This document shows positions 7,975 to 15,929 of a stretch of DNA of 64,000 nucleotides, in pieces (positions within the stretch are counted from its first letter, which is position 1; the number at the start of each line of letters is the position of its first letter). Both the position numbers and the translations under genes were made by a program. Origin of the DNA: Kineothrix alysoides (GTDB lineage Bacteria > Bacillota > Clostridia > Lachnospirales > Lachnospiraceae); NCBI RefSeq assembly GCF_000732725.1, contig NZ_JPNB01000002.1:1178001-1242000 (forward strand). The letters are read 5' to 3'. The notes under the pieces were generated by a model. The model did no database searches, had not been told where the DNA came from, and was given only the letters and a program-made list of their open reading frames with translations.

Positions 7975-8763
7975 ATGGCGGTTCTGGCACTTAAGGTTCT
8001 CGATAAAAACGGAAAGACAGTATGTGTAAGCAGCGGGGAAGATTATGTTAGTCTCGTATGTACTAAGGAATATGCGGAGGGTGACCGTATTGTCCTGGAA
8101 ACCTCGGAGAAAAATATTCATGTAATATTGCAGGTGGACGATGCTATGGGACCGGCCTTTGTATATATTACAGATAATGTGTCGTATCAGATTCCTTTCG
8201 GAGAAAAGCGGATTTGCTACTCGCCCAAGGTATTTTACGGAAGCAGGCATTATTTATATGCGCGGATGGCAAGGGAAGATGAAATAAAGAGTTATAGGAA
8301 CCTTGCGCTGAATGTATGTGATCAGCATGGAGAGACAAATTGTTATCCTCATGCGGAGGCTAATGTGGAGACGAGAGGAGAATCTGTTTTTGCTGCCCGC
8401 AACGCCATTGACGGCGTATGTGAGAACCGTTCTCATGGAGAATGGCCCTATGAATCGTGGGGAATCAATAGGCGGGAGGATGCGTATATGAGCGTGGATT
8501 TCGGGCATGAGGTGGAGACGGACAAAATCGTTTTGTATACCCGTTCCGATTTTCCTCATGATAACTGGTGGAAACAGGTAACGCTGACGTTTTCCGATGG
8601 AACGAGCATAGAGTGGGACTTGGAAAAAAGCAGTCTGCCTCATATTCTGGAATTCGGGAAAAAACGGATCACATGGGTGCGCTTCGGCAATTTAATAAAG
8701 TCGGATGACCCCTCGCCGTTTCCGGCATTGAGCCAGATAGAGGTATACGGAACAATTGTGTAA
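7975..8763 (+). CDS. Cytoplasmic discoidin-like (galactose-binding fold) protein
   Basis: A 262-residue protein without signal peptide or membrane segment. The N-terminal ~100 residues are beta-rich and unfamiliar. The C-terminal ~160 residues look like an F5/8-type C (discoidin) domain: RNLALN at the start, FAARNAIDGVCENRSHGEWPYESWGINRREDAYMSVDFG, then VETDKIVLYTRSDFPHDNWWKQVTLTFSDG and a final ALSQIEVYG strand. Such domains usually bind carbohydrate. It lies 13 bp after the RpiB-like gene and 18 bp before the aldolase, inside the uronate operon. It might be a sugar-binding accessory or an unrecognised enzyme; the function is unknown. Confidence 0.7.
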   Translation: MAVLALKVLDKNGKTVCVSSGEDYVSLVCTKEYAEGDRIVLETSEKNIHVILQVDDAMGPAFVYITDNVSYQIPFGEKRICYSPKVFYGSRHYLYARMAREDEIKSYRNLALNVCDQHGETNCYPHAEANVETRGESVFAARNAIDGVCENRSHGEWPYESWGINRREDAYMSVDFGHEVETDKIVLYTRSDFPHDNWWKQVTLTFSDGTSIEWDLEKSSLPHILEFGKKRITWVRFGNLIKSDDPSPFPALSQIEVYGTIV

Positions 8764-8781
8764 AAGGAGGAAGATTCAGAC

Positions 8782-9744
8782 ATGAATTCGATAATTGAAG
8801 AAATTGGTAAGATAGGTATTGTGCCCGTAATCGCTTTAGATGATGCGAAGGATGCGAAGCCTCTTGCGGAAGCGCTGTTCAAAGGGGGACTACCCGTCGC
8901 TGAAGTGACATTCCGAACGGATGCGGCGGAGGAATCTATCCGTATTATGGCGAGGGAATTTCCCGACATGCTTGTAGGAGCAGGGACAGTCCTTACGATA
9001 GAGCAGGTGGATCGCGCTGTTTCGGCCGGAGCGAAGTTCATCGTAAGCCCCGGACTGAACCCCAGGGTGGTTTTCTATTGCGTAGGGAAAAATATTCCGG
9101 TGCTCCCGGGAACCTCCAGTCCAAGTGATGTGGAAGCCGCTATCGAGCTGGGACTCGATACGGTAAAGTTTTTTCCCGCAGAGGCGGCAGGCGGAATCGA
9201 TATGATCAAGGCGATGAGCGCACCGTACAGCAAGGTGAAGTTTATGCCCACAGGAGGAATTACGGCGGATAACTTAAAAGAATATCTGGACTTTGATAAA
9301 ATTGTTGCATGCGGCGGAAGCTGGATGGTAAAAAAGGATTTGGTAGCTGCGGGGAGCTTTGATAAGATTGAAGCTCTGACCAGGGAAGCCGTAACGAAAA
9401 TGCTGGGATTCGAGCTGAAGCATGTGGGAATCAACGAGACGGACGAGGAGTCTGCCGATCATACGGCAGGAACTTTTGAAGCAATTTTTGGAATGACGAA
9501 AAAGGCAGGGGCTAACTCTATCTTTGCAGGAACGGGTATCGAAGTGATGAAGACCCCGTACCTTGGAGCAAACGGACATATCGCAATCGGTACGAATTAT
9601 ATAGAAAGAGCTATTTATCATCTGGAAAGGCAGGGTGTAATATTCGATGAAGCGACTGCCAAGAGAGACGATAAGGGCAAGCTGAAGGCCATTTACTTAA
9701 AGGATGAAATCGGCGGTTTCGCGGTGCACCTCATTCAGAAATAG
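8782..9744 (+). CDS. KDPG/KHG aldolase with C-terminal extension
   Basis: A 320-residue protein. Residues 1-210 are a class I aldolase of the Eda family, splitting 2-keto-3-deoxy-6-phosphogluconate into pyruvate and glyceraldehyde-3-phosphate. The catalytic E41 (VAEVTFRT), the phosphate-binding GTSSPSD loop, the Schiff-base K129 (TVKFFPAEAAGG) and MPTGGI are visible. Residues ~215-320 are an additional domain (KHVGINE ... GANGHIAIGTNYIERAIYHLE ... GGFAVHLIQ) with the pattern of a vicinal-oxygen-chelate (glyoxalase-like) module. Plain Eda is about 210 residues. RBS AAAGGAGGA precedes the ATG. It supplies the last step of the uronate pathway. Confidence 0.92.
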   Translation: MNSIIEEIGKIGIVPVIALDDAKDAKPLAEALFKGGLPVAEVTFRTDAAEESIRIMAREFPDMLVGAGTVLTIEQVDRAVSAGAKFIVSPGLNPRVVFYCVGKNIPVLPGTSSPSDVEAAIELGLDTVKFFPAEAAGGIDMIKAMSAPYSKVKFMPTGGITADNLKEYLDFDKIVACGGSWMVKKDLVAAGSFDKIEALTREAVTKMLGFELKHVGINETDEESADHTAGTFEAIFGMTKKAGANSIFAGTGIEVMKTPYLGANGHIAIGTNYIERAIYHLERQGVIFDEATAKRDDKGKLKAIYLKDEIGGFAVHLIQK

Positions 9745-9763
9745 AAGGGAGAATAAAGAATTT

Positions 9764-10789
9764 ATGAGTAAAAAGACAGTAACTTTCGGTGAAATTATGT
9801 TAAGGCTGGCACCGGATGGCTATTACCGTTTCGTTCAGGCGGGGAGCTATGGAGCTACTTACGGAGGCGGAGAGGCCAATGTAGCGGTATCCCTTGCAAA
9901 TTATGGTTTGGATTCCTCTTTTGTGACAAAACTCCCGGCACATGAAATCGGTCAGGCTGGTATCAATTCCCTGAGGCAGTTTGGTGTGGATACGAAAGAT
10001 ATCGTGCGGGGCGGTAAGAGGGTAGGAATTTACTTCCTGGAAAAAGGAGCTTCCCAAAGGCCTTCCAAGGTTATTTATGATAGAGCGGGTTCTTCTATTG
10101 CCGAGGCGGTAAAAGAGGATTTTGACTGGGATGCGATTTTTGAAGGTGCGGACTGGTTTCATTTCACGGGAATTACCCCTGCGCTGGGAGACAATATTGC
10201 AAAAATATGCTTGGAAGCCTGCAAGAAGGCGAAGGAAAAGGGAATTACCGTAAGCTGTGACTTGAATTATAGAAACAAGCTGTGGAGCAAGGAGAAAGCC
10301 GGTGAAGTAATGGGCGAGCTGTGTAAATATGTGGACGTATGCATCGCCAACGAAGAGGATGCCGGTGACGTATTCGGCATAAAAGCGCCAGACACCGATG
10401 TAACCACAGGGAAAGTAAACCATGAAGGTTATAAAGATGTGGCAAAGCGCCTTGCAGACCGCTTCGGATTTCAGAAGGTGGCGATTACTCTAAGAGAGTC
10501 TCTTTCCGCCAATGACAACAACTGGGCGGGAATGCTATATACTGAAGGCGAATATTATTTCAGCAAGAAATATATGATGCATATCGTAGACCGTGTGGGA
10601 GGAGGAGATTCCTTCGGAGCAGGGTTGATTTATGCCAGTCTCGTGGGTATGAATGCGCAGGAGATCATAGAGTTCGCAGTGGCGGCAAGCTGTTTAAAGC
10701 ACAGCATCGAAGGAGACTTTAACCAAGTGAGTGTAGATGAGGTGAAGAAACTTGCGGGTGGAGATGCTTCCGGAAGAGTGCAAAGATAA
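9764..10789 (+). CDS. kdgK: 2-keto-3-deoxygluconate kinase, PfkB family
   Basis: A 341-residue ribokinase-fold sugar kinase. It would phosphorylate 2-keto-3-deoxygluconate to KDPG, the substrate of the preceding aldolase. PfkB features are YGGGEANVAVSLANYG near the N-terminus and the C-terminal signature VDRVGGGDSFGAGLIYA with the catalytic aspartate. The start is ATG 9764, preceded by AAGGGAG; longer forms beginning near 9704 would run into the aldolase gene. It is the last gene of the operon, and a terminator hairpin follows. The KDG assignment rests on context; related fructokinases share the motifs. Confidence 0.9.
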   Translation: MSKKTVTFGEIMLRLAPDGYYRFVQAGSYGATYGGGEANVAVSLANYGLDSSFVTKLPAHEIGQAGINSLRQFGVDTKDIVRGGKRVGIYFLEKGASQRPSKVIYDRAGSSIAEAVKEDFDWDAIFEGADWFHFTGITPALGDNIAKICLEACKKAKEKGITVSCDLNYRNKLWSKEKAGEVMGELCKYVDVCIANEEDAGDVFGIKAPDTDVTTGKVNHEGYKDVAKRLADRFGFQKVAITLRESLSANDNNWAGMLYTEGEYYFSKKYMMHIVDRVGGGDSFGAGLIYASLVGMNAQEIIEFAVAASCLKHSIEGDFNQVSVDEVKKLAGGDASGRVQR

Positions 10790-10835
10790 CAGGAGATGGA
10801 CTTCACTGAAGAACTCGGTTAATGAGAGAGGTTAC

Positions 10836-10870
10836 AAAAAGGGCAACCTAAAAGCAGGCTGCCCTTTTTT
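10836..10870. terminator. Intrinsic terminator between convergent genes
   Basis: AAAAAGGGCAACCT (10836-10849) pairs with AGGCTGCCCTTTTTT (10856-10870), forming a stem with A-tract and T-tract flanks. It can stop transcription from the kdgK operon, and from the opposite strand the dehydrogenase gene at 10913-11959. Confidence 0.88.
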
Positions 10871-10912
10871 GTATTATTATTTTCCGGTTCCCGTTGATAT
10901 GGTAGATATACA

Positions 10913-11959
10913 TCAACAGATTTTGATGACAGATTTTACGATATTTGCTTTGTCCGCTACGCTCGCATCCATTGCATTCTGGATATCGTCAAAGTCAAAG
11001 ACATTAGTAACGATTCCTTTCAAATTAATACTGCCGCCTGCAACCGCATCGATAGCAATCGGATAAATATGGCGGTAACGGAAAATTGTTTTGAAGGTCA
11101 ATTCTTTATCCAGCGCCAGACCGCTTGGCATAGTAAGAGTTCCATCTGCGCTGTACCCGACTAAAACAATTGTTCCGCCTTTTTTTGAAGCATGAATCAG
11201 TTGTTTTGTGGTAATATCCGTGCCTGCTGTTTCAAAGGAAACATCACATCCCTTTCCGCCTGTAAGTTTTCTTATTTCTTCAATAGTATCTTGTGTCTTG
11301 CCGTTGATTACTGCAGTGGCTCCCAGTTCAAGGGCTTTATCCAATCTTTTTTCCATAATATCTACTACGATGATATTTGTGATACCCATTGCTTTTAAGG
11401 CAAGAAGGGTTACCAGACCAATACATCCGGCTCCGGTAATGACAGCTGTCTGGCCGATACGGATGCCGCTTTCGATTGCTGCGTGGAAGCCTACGGCAAG
11501 TGGTTCTATTAAAGCACCTTCCATTGTATCTACATTTTCGGGGAGCTTGAAACACAGTCCGGCTTCATGCGCTACGTATTCCTGAAATACTCCGTCCACA
11601 GGGGGAGTTGCAAAAAAGATAACATCAGGACAGAGATTGTATTTACCCTGCTTGCAGAATTCGCAATGACCGCAGGTTTTTCCCGGTTCTAATGCAACAC
11701 GGTCGCCGGGTTTTAGATGAGTGACATTTTTTCCTGCCTCCACTACGGTTCCTGCCGGTTCATGCCCAAGGACAAAAGGTGGATTTACAATGCAGGAGCC
11801 GATGCGCCCTGCTTCATAATAGTGAAGGTCAGAACCGCATATTCCTACATATTCCAGTTTGACTAATACCTCATCATCTTTGGGAACTGGAATATCTCTT
11901 TCTGCAAAACCCATTTTTCCGATTCCTTCCATAATTGCTACTTTCATTTTTTTGCTCAT
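10913..11959 (-). CDS. Zinc-dependent polyol dehydrogenase (sorbitol/xylitol dehydrogenase type)
   Basis: A 348-residue medium-chain dehydrogenase. The catalytic zinc ligands are Cys in GICGSDLHYYE, the His-Glu pair in GHEPAGTV and a downstream Glu in LIEPLAVG. The structural zinc loop CGHCEFCKQGKYNLC is complete. The Rossmann motif is GAGCIGL. The HYYEAGRIGS segment and overall pattern are those of L-iditol/sorbitol and xylitol dehydrogenases, which oxidise a polyol to a ketose with NAD+. It is transcribed divergently from a second dehydrogenase across a 239-bp control region. RBS AAGGAG lies 7 bases before the chosen ATG. The exact polyol is unknown. Confidence 0.9.
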   Translation of the reverse strand: MSKKMKVAIMEGIGKMGFAERDIPVPKDDEVLVKLEYVGICGSDLHYYEAGRIGSCIVNPPFVLGHEPAGTVVEAGKNVTHLKPGDRVALEPGKTCGHCEFCKQGKYNLCPDVIFFATPPVDGVFQEYVAHEAGLCFKLPENVDTMEGALIEPLAVGFHAAIESGIRIGQTAVITGAGCIGLVTLLALKAMGITNIIVVDIMEKRLDKALELGATAVINGKTQDTIEEIRKLTGGKGCDVSFETAGTDITTKQLIHASKKGGTIVLVGYSADGTLTMPSGLALDKELTFKTIFRYRHIYPIAIDAVAGGSINLKGIVTNVFDFDDIQNAMDASVADKANIVKSVIKIC

Positions 11960-12011
11960 TTTATAACTCCTTTCTTTGCTGAGGGCTTTTTTTGCCTATC
12001 GGTGATAGCGG

Positions 12012-12047
12012 AACAAATATTGTTAAATGTTTCAACAATATTGTTGA
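12012..12047. promoter_or_regulatory. Twin AACAA(A/T)ATTGTT-type palindromes in divergent promoter region
   Basis: AACAAATATTGTT (12012-12024) and the perfect palindrome TCAACAATATTGTTGA (12032-12047) lie side by side. The second overlaps the -35 hexamer of the rightward promoter. Their shape suggests binding sites for a dimeric repressor that differs from the LacI-type sites further right. Confidence 0.55.
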
Positions 12048-12072
12048 CAAGAACATAGGGGAATGATATAAT
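12044..12072 (+). promoter_or_regulatory. Consensus sigma-A promoter for the polyol/ABC operon
   Basis: TTGACA (12044-12049) and TATAAT (12067-12072) are separated by 17 bp, a full match to the vegetative consensus. It reads toward the dehydrogenase at 12199 and the ABC transporter. Such a strong promoter, covered by palindromes on both sides, suggests tight repression. Confidence 0.85.
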
Positions 12073-12078
12073 TCACTT

Positions 12079-12170
12079 GATAAAACGTTTTATCTTTTAC
12101 AAACTAGATTATACATCATTTTACAAAAAATGTAAACAAGTCATTTAAGAAAAAGATAAAGCGATTTATC
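12079..12170. promoter_or_regulatory. Pair of LacI-type operators
   Basis: GATAAAACGTTTTATC (12079-12094) is a perfect 16-bp palindrome with a central CG, as in LacI/PurR family sites. GATAAAGCGATTTATC (12155-12170) is a near copy. Their centres are 76 bp apart, compatible with looping. The first sits at the expected transcription start. The likely ligand is the LacI family regulator encoded at 17154-18170. Confidence 0.75.
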
Positions 12171-12198
12171 ATTTAAAACACTTTAAGGAGGAAAAAAG

Positions 12199-13248
12199 AT
12201 GAAAGCATTAGTGTATGATAAGCCCGGGCGTAAATTTTCCGGTATAAGAGAAGTTCCATATCCGATATGCGGAGATGATGATGTGATTATTAAAGTTATG
12301 TCTGCGAGTATTTGTAAAGGGGTGGAACATGACCATGACAGGGAGAATGTAGGGACTGACCTGGCGGTTTACCCGGTAACACCGGGACATGAGTTTTCCG
12401 GTTATATAGAAGAAATCGGAAAGAATGTTACCAAGTTTCAAAAAGGAGACAGGGTATGTGCGGATAATACGGAATATTGCGGGGACTGCTACTACTGCAG
12501 AAAAGAAGAATCCAATTATTGTCCCACCTTCGGTTCTTTGGGACACAATATTGACGGAGGATTTGCGGAATTTGTCCGTGTAAAGAAAGAAAAGGTGTTT
12601 CCTATTCCGGATTCTCTCTCATTTAATGCGGCAGCTCTCGGTGAACCTGTAGCCTGCTGCCTGCATGCAGTGGATAGATGCGAAGTGAAATACGGAGATG
12701 TAGTTGCAGTAATAGGTGCAGGCCCTATGGGACTCATTCTTGCACAGCTTTTAAATCATTCAAATGCAAGTGAAGTGATCATGATAGCTTCCACGCAGAG
12801 CAAATTGGATATGGCACAGAAAATGGGAATTCAAAATACCATCTTGATGGATAGAAAAGATTATTCAGTGCATACGGACAAATTAAAAGAAAAATATCCT
12901 CTCGGAGTAGATCTGATCGTAGATGCAACAGGGAGCGTAGATATAATTCGGCATAGCATGACACTTCTTAAAAAAGGAGGACGTCTTGTGCAGTATGCGG
13001 TGGTTCACAGTGATGAGCAAGTAAGCCTTGATCCAAGATTAATGTTTAATAATGAACTTACATATACGACAAGCTTCTGTCAGTCACATAACTTCGGCAG
13101 AGCGGTAGAAGCCCTGAACGACGGACGTGTAAAAGGTGACTTGCTTGTAACACATGAATATACCTTGGATCAGTTCTACGAAGCCTTGGATGAAAATGTA
13201 AATAATAGAGATTCTATTAAAGTAGTAATACATCCGAACAAGGAATAG
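12199..13248 (+). CDS. Zinc-dependent alcohol/polyol dehydrogenase
   Basis: A 349-residue medium-chain dehydrogenase, a distant paralogue of the divergent neighbour. It shows GHEFSGYIEEIG, the structural zinc cysteines CGDCYYCRKEESNYC, the EPVACCLHAVD segment and the Rossmann motif GAGPMGL. The catalytic Cys of the usual GICGSD motif appears as SICKGVEHDHD. It resembles galactitol-1-phosphate or other sugar-phosphate/polyol dehydrogenases, but the substrate cannot be fixed. AAGGAGG precedes the ATG. It is the first gene of the operon that continues with the ribose-type ABC transporter, so it presumably oxidises the imported polyol. Confidence 0.87.
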   Translation: MKALVYDKPGRKFSGIREVPYPICGDDDVIIKVMSASICKGVEHDHDRENVGTDLAVYPVTPGHEFSGYIEEIGKNVTKFQKGDRVCADNTEYCGDCYYCRKEESNYCPTFGSLGHNIDGGFAEFVRVKKEKVFPIPDSLSFNAAALGEPVACCLHAVDRCEVKYGDVVAVIGAGPMGLILAQLLNHSNASEVIMIASTQSKLDMAQKMGIQNTILMDRKDYSVHTDKLKEKYPLGVDLIVDATGSVDIIRHSMTLLKKGGRLVQYAVVHSDEQVSLDPRLMFNNELTYTTSFCQSHNFGRAVEALNDGRVKGDLLVTHEYTLDQFYEALDENVNNRDSIKVVIHPNKE

Positions 13249-13255
13249 AGGCAGA

Positions 13256-13365
13256 ATGCAGAAAAAATTATTTCTGCGCGGGGGTTTCTGACTTTGAAAG
13301 GAATATGGTTATAAGGTTGAAAGAAAAACGCTTTCAACTATTGATTTTGAGCCCGCCAAAGCGGG
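13256..13365 (+). promoter_or_regulatory. Three hairpins ahead of the ABC ATPase gene
   Basis: GCAGAAA/TTTCTGC (13256-13276), GTTGAAAG/CTTTCAAC (13316-13338, loop 7) and CCCGC/GCGGG (13352-13365) occur in the 130 bp between the dehydrogenase and the ABC transporter. No T-run follows any of them. They may be transcript processing or attenuation signals, or the second may be an operator. Confidence 0.4.
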
Positions 13366-13378
13366 TATGGGGTATAAA

Positions 13379-14908
13379 ATGGAAAAGCATGCTGAATATA
13401 TTGTAGAAATGAAAAACTGCAGAAAAGTTTTTCCCGGGGTGGTTGCAGTAAATGATGTATCTTTATGCCTGAAGAGGGGCGAAGTACATGCTCTGATCGG
13501 AGAAAACGGGGCAGGAAAATCGACCATTATGAAAATACTTGCAGGTATCTTGCCGTTAGATGGCGGTGAAATATTGTATGAGGGAGAGCCTTTCCAGCCC
13601 AAAAATCCGATGCAGGTACTGCAGAAAGGTATTTCCATGATCCATCAGGAACTGGATTTGATTCCAGAGATGACGGTATGGGAAAATATTTATTCCGGTC
13701 AGGAAAAAAAGCGGATACTTGGGATTATTGACAGAAAAGCGATGATTTCCGAGACAAAAGAACTTTTTAAAGATTTAGAGATAAATATTAATCCGTGCGT
13801 TAAGATAAAAACGCTGAGCGTGGCTCAGATGCAGATGGTTACGATCGTAAAGGCCATTGCATTCAATGCGGAGGTTATCATCATGGACGAGCCTACGTCC
13901 GCTATAACGGACAGGGAGGTCGCTCAATTATTTGAGGTGATAGACAAGCTGAAAAAGCAGAATAAAGCTATTATCTATATTTCTCATAAAATGGATGAGA
14001 TTTTTAAAATAGCCGATATGATAACGGTCATGAGAGACGGCAGCCATATTGCTACAAAAAAAGCATCTGAATTAAGCAGAGAGGATGTAATACGGTTGAT
14101 GGTAGGCCGTGAACTGTCCAACTTATATACAAAAGACGGAGAAAAAAGCGAAGAATATAATCCGGAAGAAATCATGATGGAAGTAAGAGGATTAACCAAA
14201 TACGGTCAGTTTAAAGACATTAGTTTTGAACTGAGAAAAGGAGAAATCCTTGGGGTATCCGGACTGATGGGAGCCGGAAGGACAGAGGTGATGGAAACCA
14301 TCTTCGGGCTGAGAAAAGCTGACGAAGGAAGTATATGTATTAGGGGTAAAGAGGTAAAAATTAAAAATCCTTATACGGCTATTGCCAACGGACTTGCTTT
14401 TGTTTCTGAGGACAGAAAGCTGTATGGTTTGAATTTAAAAGGCACTATTAAAACAAACATATCCATGGCATATTTGAAAATGCTGCTGATAGGCAGACTG
14501 GTCGTGAACATAGGAAAAGAGAAAAAGATAGTAGATGATCTGATGAAACAGCTCAAAGTGAAAGCTACTTCAAGAGAAACAATTGTGAACAACTTAAGCG
14601 GGGGCAATCAGCAAAAGGTCATTATTGCCAAGTGGCTTATGGGTGAGCCGGATATTTTTATCATGGATGAGCCTACCAGAGGAATTGATGTAGGTGCCAA
14701 AGCGGAAATATATAAAATTATGGATACGCTGGCGAAACGGGGAAAATCGATCATTATGATATCATCCGAAATGCCGGAACTTCTCGGTATGAGTGATAGA
14801 GTGATTGTCATGCATGAAGGTAAAATTACCGGAAAGCTTGCAAGAGAAGAATGCAATCAGGAAATATTAATGACTTGTTCTGTGGGAGGAAACGTAAATG
14901 AAAACTAA
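13379..14908 (+). CDS. Sugar ABC transporter ATPase, two-domain (RbsA/MglA type)
   Basis: A 509-residue fusion of two ABC ATPase domains. Domain 1 has Walker A GENGAGKST (41-49), Walker B VIIMDEPTSAI and a weak signature TLSVAQMQM. Domain 2 begins near residue 260, has the degenerate P-loop GLMGAGRTE and a canonical signature LSGGNQQKV with IFIMDEPTRGIDVG. This degenerate second site is normal for the CUT2 (ribose, galactose, xylose) class. ATG 13379 follows GGGGT at a suitable distance; ATG 13367 would overlap the hairpin and is less likely. The gene overlaps the permease gene by 11 bp. Confidence 0.93.
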   Translation: MEKHAEYIVEMKNCRKVFPGVVAVNDVSLCLKRGEVHALIGENGAGKSTIMKILAGILPLDGGEILYEGEPFQPKNPMQVLQKGISMIHQELDLIPEMTVWENIYSGQEKKRILGIIDRKAMISETKELFKDLEININPCVKIKTLSVAQMQMVTIVKAIAFNAEVIIMDEPTSAITDREVAQLFEVIDKLKKQNKAIIYISHKMDEIFKIADMITVMRDGSHIATKKASELSREDVIRLMVGRELSNLYTKDGEKSEEYNPEEIMMEVRGLTKYGQFKDISFELRKGEILGVSGLMGAGRTEVMETIFGLRKADEGSICIRGKEVKIKNPYTAIANGLAFVSEDRKLYGLNLKGTIKTNISMAYLKMLLIGRLVVNIGKEKKIVDDLMKQLKVKATSRETIVNNLSGGNQQKVIIAKWLMGEPDIFIMDEPTRGIDVGAKAEIYKIMDTLAKRGKSIIMISSEMPELLGMSDRVIVMHEGKITGKLAREECNQEILMTCSVGGNVNEN

Positions 14909-15845
14909 AACAATGTATATAAAAGGCATGTTAGCCAAATATGCCATGTATATTGCCTTTGTGATACTGATTATTGTACTGTCGGTCGTTTCTCCGGTGT
15001 TTTTGACATCCACGAATGTTATTAATATTTTAAGGCAGATATCAGTAATTGGTATTATGGCGGTGGGCATGACCTTTGTTATTGCAACGGGAGGAATTGA
15101 TTTATCGGTAGGAGCAATTATGGCATTGGCGGGGGTTATTAGTACCAGCCTTGTAAAAGGTGAATCCACAACGCCGTTAATGGTCTCGCTTTTAGCCGGT
15201 TTACTGGTGGGCATCATGTGCGGGGCATTCAGCGGATTCTTTATCTCAAGACTTCAGGTCCCGGAATTTATTGCAACGCTTGCCACTATGACTATTACAA
15301 GAGGGTTCTGCTATGTATATACGAACGGAAGACCAATTACCGGTTTTAGAGACGATTATAAGATAATCGGTACCGGGTCCGTCGGCATTATACCGATTCC
15401 TGTTCTGATCTTCACGGTAATTGTACTGCTGGGCGTATTCTTTCTGAATTTTACACAATTCGGACGCCATGTTCTGGCAGTAGGAGGAAATGAAAAAGCA
15501 GCCATTGTATCAGGTATCAATGCGGCAAGAGTCAAATTTACCTGTTATATTATTTCAGGTATAACGAGTGCCACTGCGGGTATCGTGCTGGCAGCCAGGA
15601 CCCAGACCGGTCAGCCGGTAGCGGGAGAAGGCTTTGAGCTGGATGCCATTACGGCAGTTGTGATAGGCGGAGCGAGCCTGTCAGGTGGTTCCGGAAATGT
15701 CCTCGGATCTGTAGTAGGTATGCTGATTATCGGTGTTATGACAAATGGGCTGGATTTACTTAATGTTTCATCTTATTACCAGAAGGTTATAAAAGGGGCA
15801 ATTATATTAATTGCAGTATTGTCTGATAGAGCGAAGAAGAAATAA
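14898..15845 (+). CDS. Sugar ABC transporter permease (RbsC type)
   Basis: A 315-residue permease with 8-10 predicted membrane helices. Family motifs are TGGIDLSVGAIMALAGV, the VPEFIATLATM and GFCYVYTNGRPI segments, FGRHVLAVGGNEKAA and TAVVIGGASLSGGSG, all typical of CUT2 permeases such as RbsC and XylH. The start codon lies inside the ATPase gene, so translation is coupled. The substrate is probably a polyol or pentose, given the two dehydrogenases in the locus. Confidence 0.93.
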   Translation: MKTKTMYIKGMLAKYAMYIAFVILIIVLSVVSPVFLTSTNVINILRQISVIGIMAVGMTFVIATGGIDLSVGAIMALAGVISTSLVKGESTTPLMVSLLAGLLVGIMCGAFSGFFISRLQVPEFIATLATMTITRGFCYVYTNGRPITGFRDDYKIIGTGSVGIIPIPVLIFTVIVLLGVFFLNFTQFGRHVLAVGGNEKAAIVSGINAARVKFTCYIISGITSATAGIVLAARTQTGQPVAGEGFELDAITAVVIGGASLSGGSGNVLGSVVGMLIIGVMTNGLDLLNVSSYYQKVIKGAIILIAVLSDRAKKK

Positions 15846-15929
15846 AAGCAAGAAAAGAGAATGTGATAAGGGGTGGCAGCACCCGTTTAAGCAGAGAAAC
15901 TATTAATGTATTGAGTAAGGAGGAAAAAG

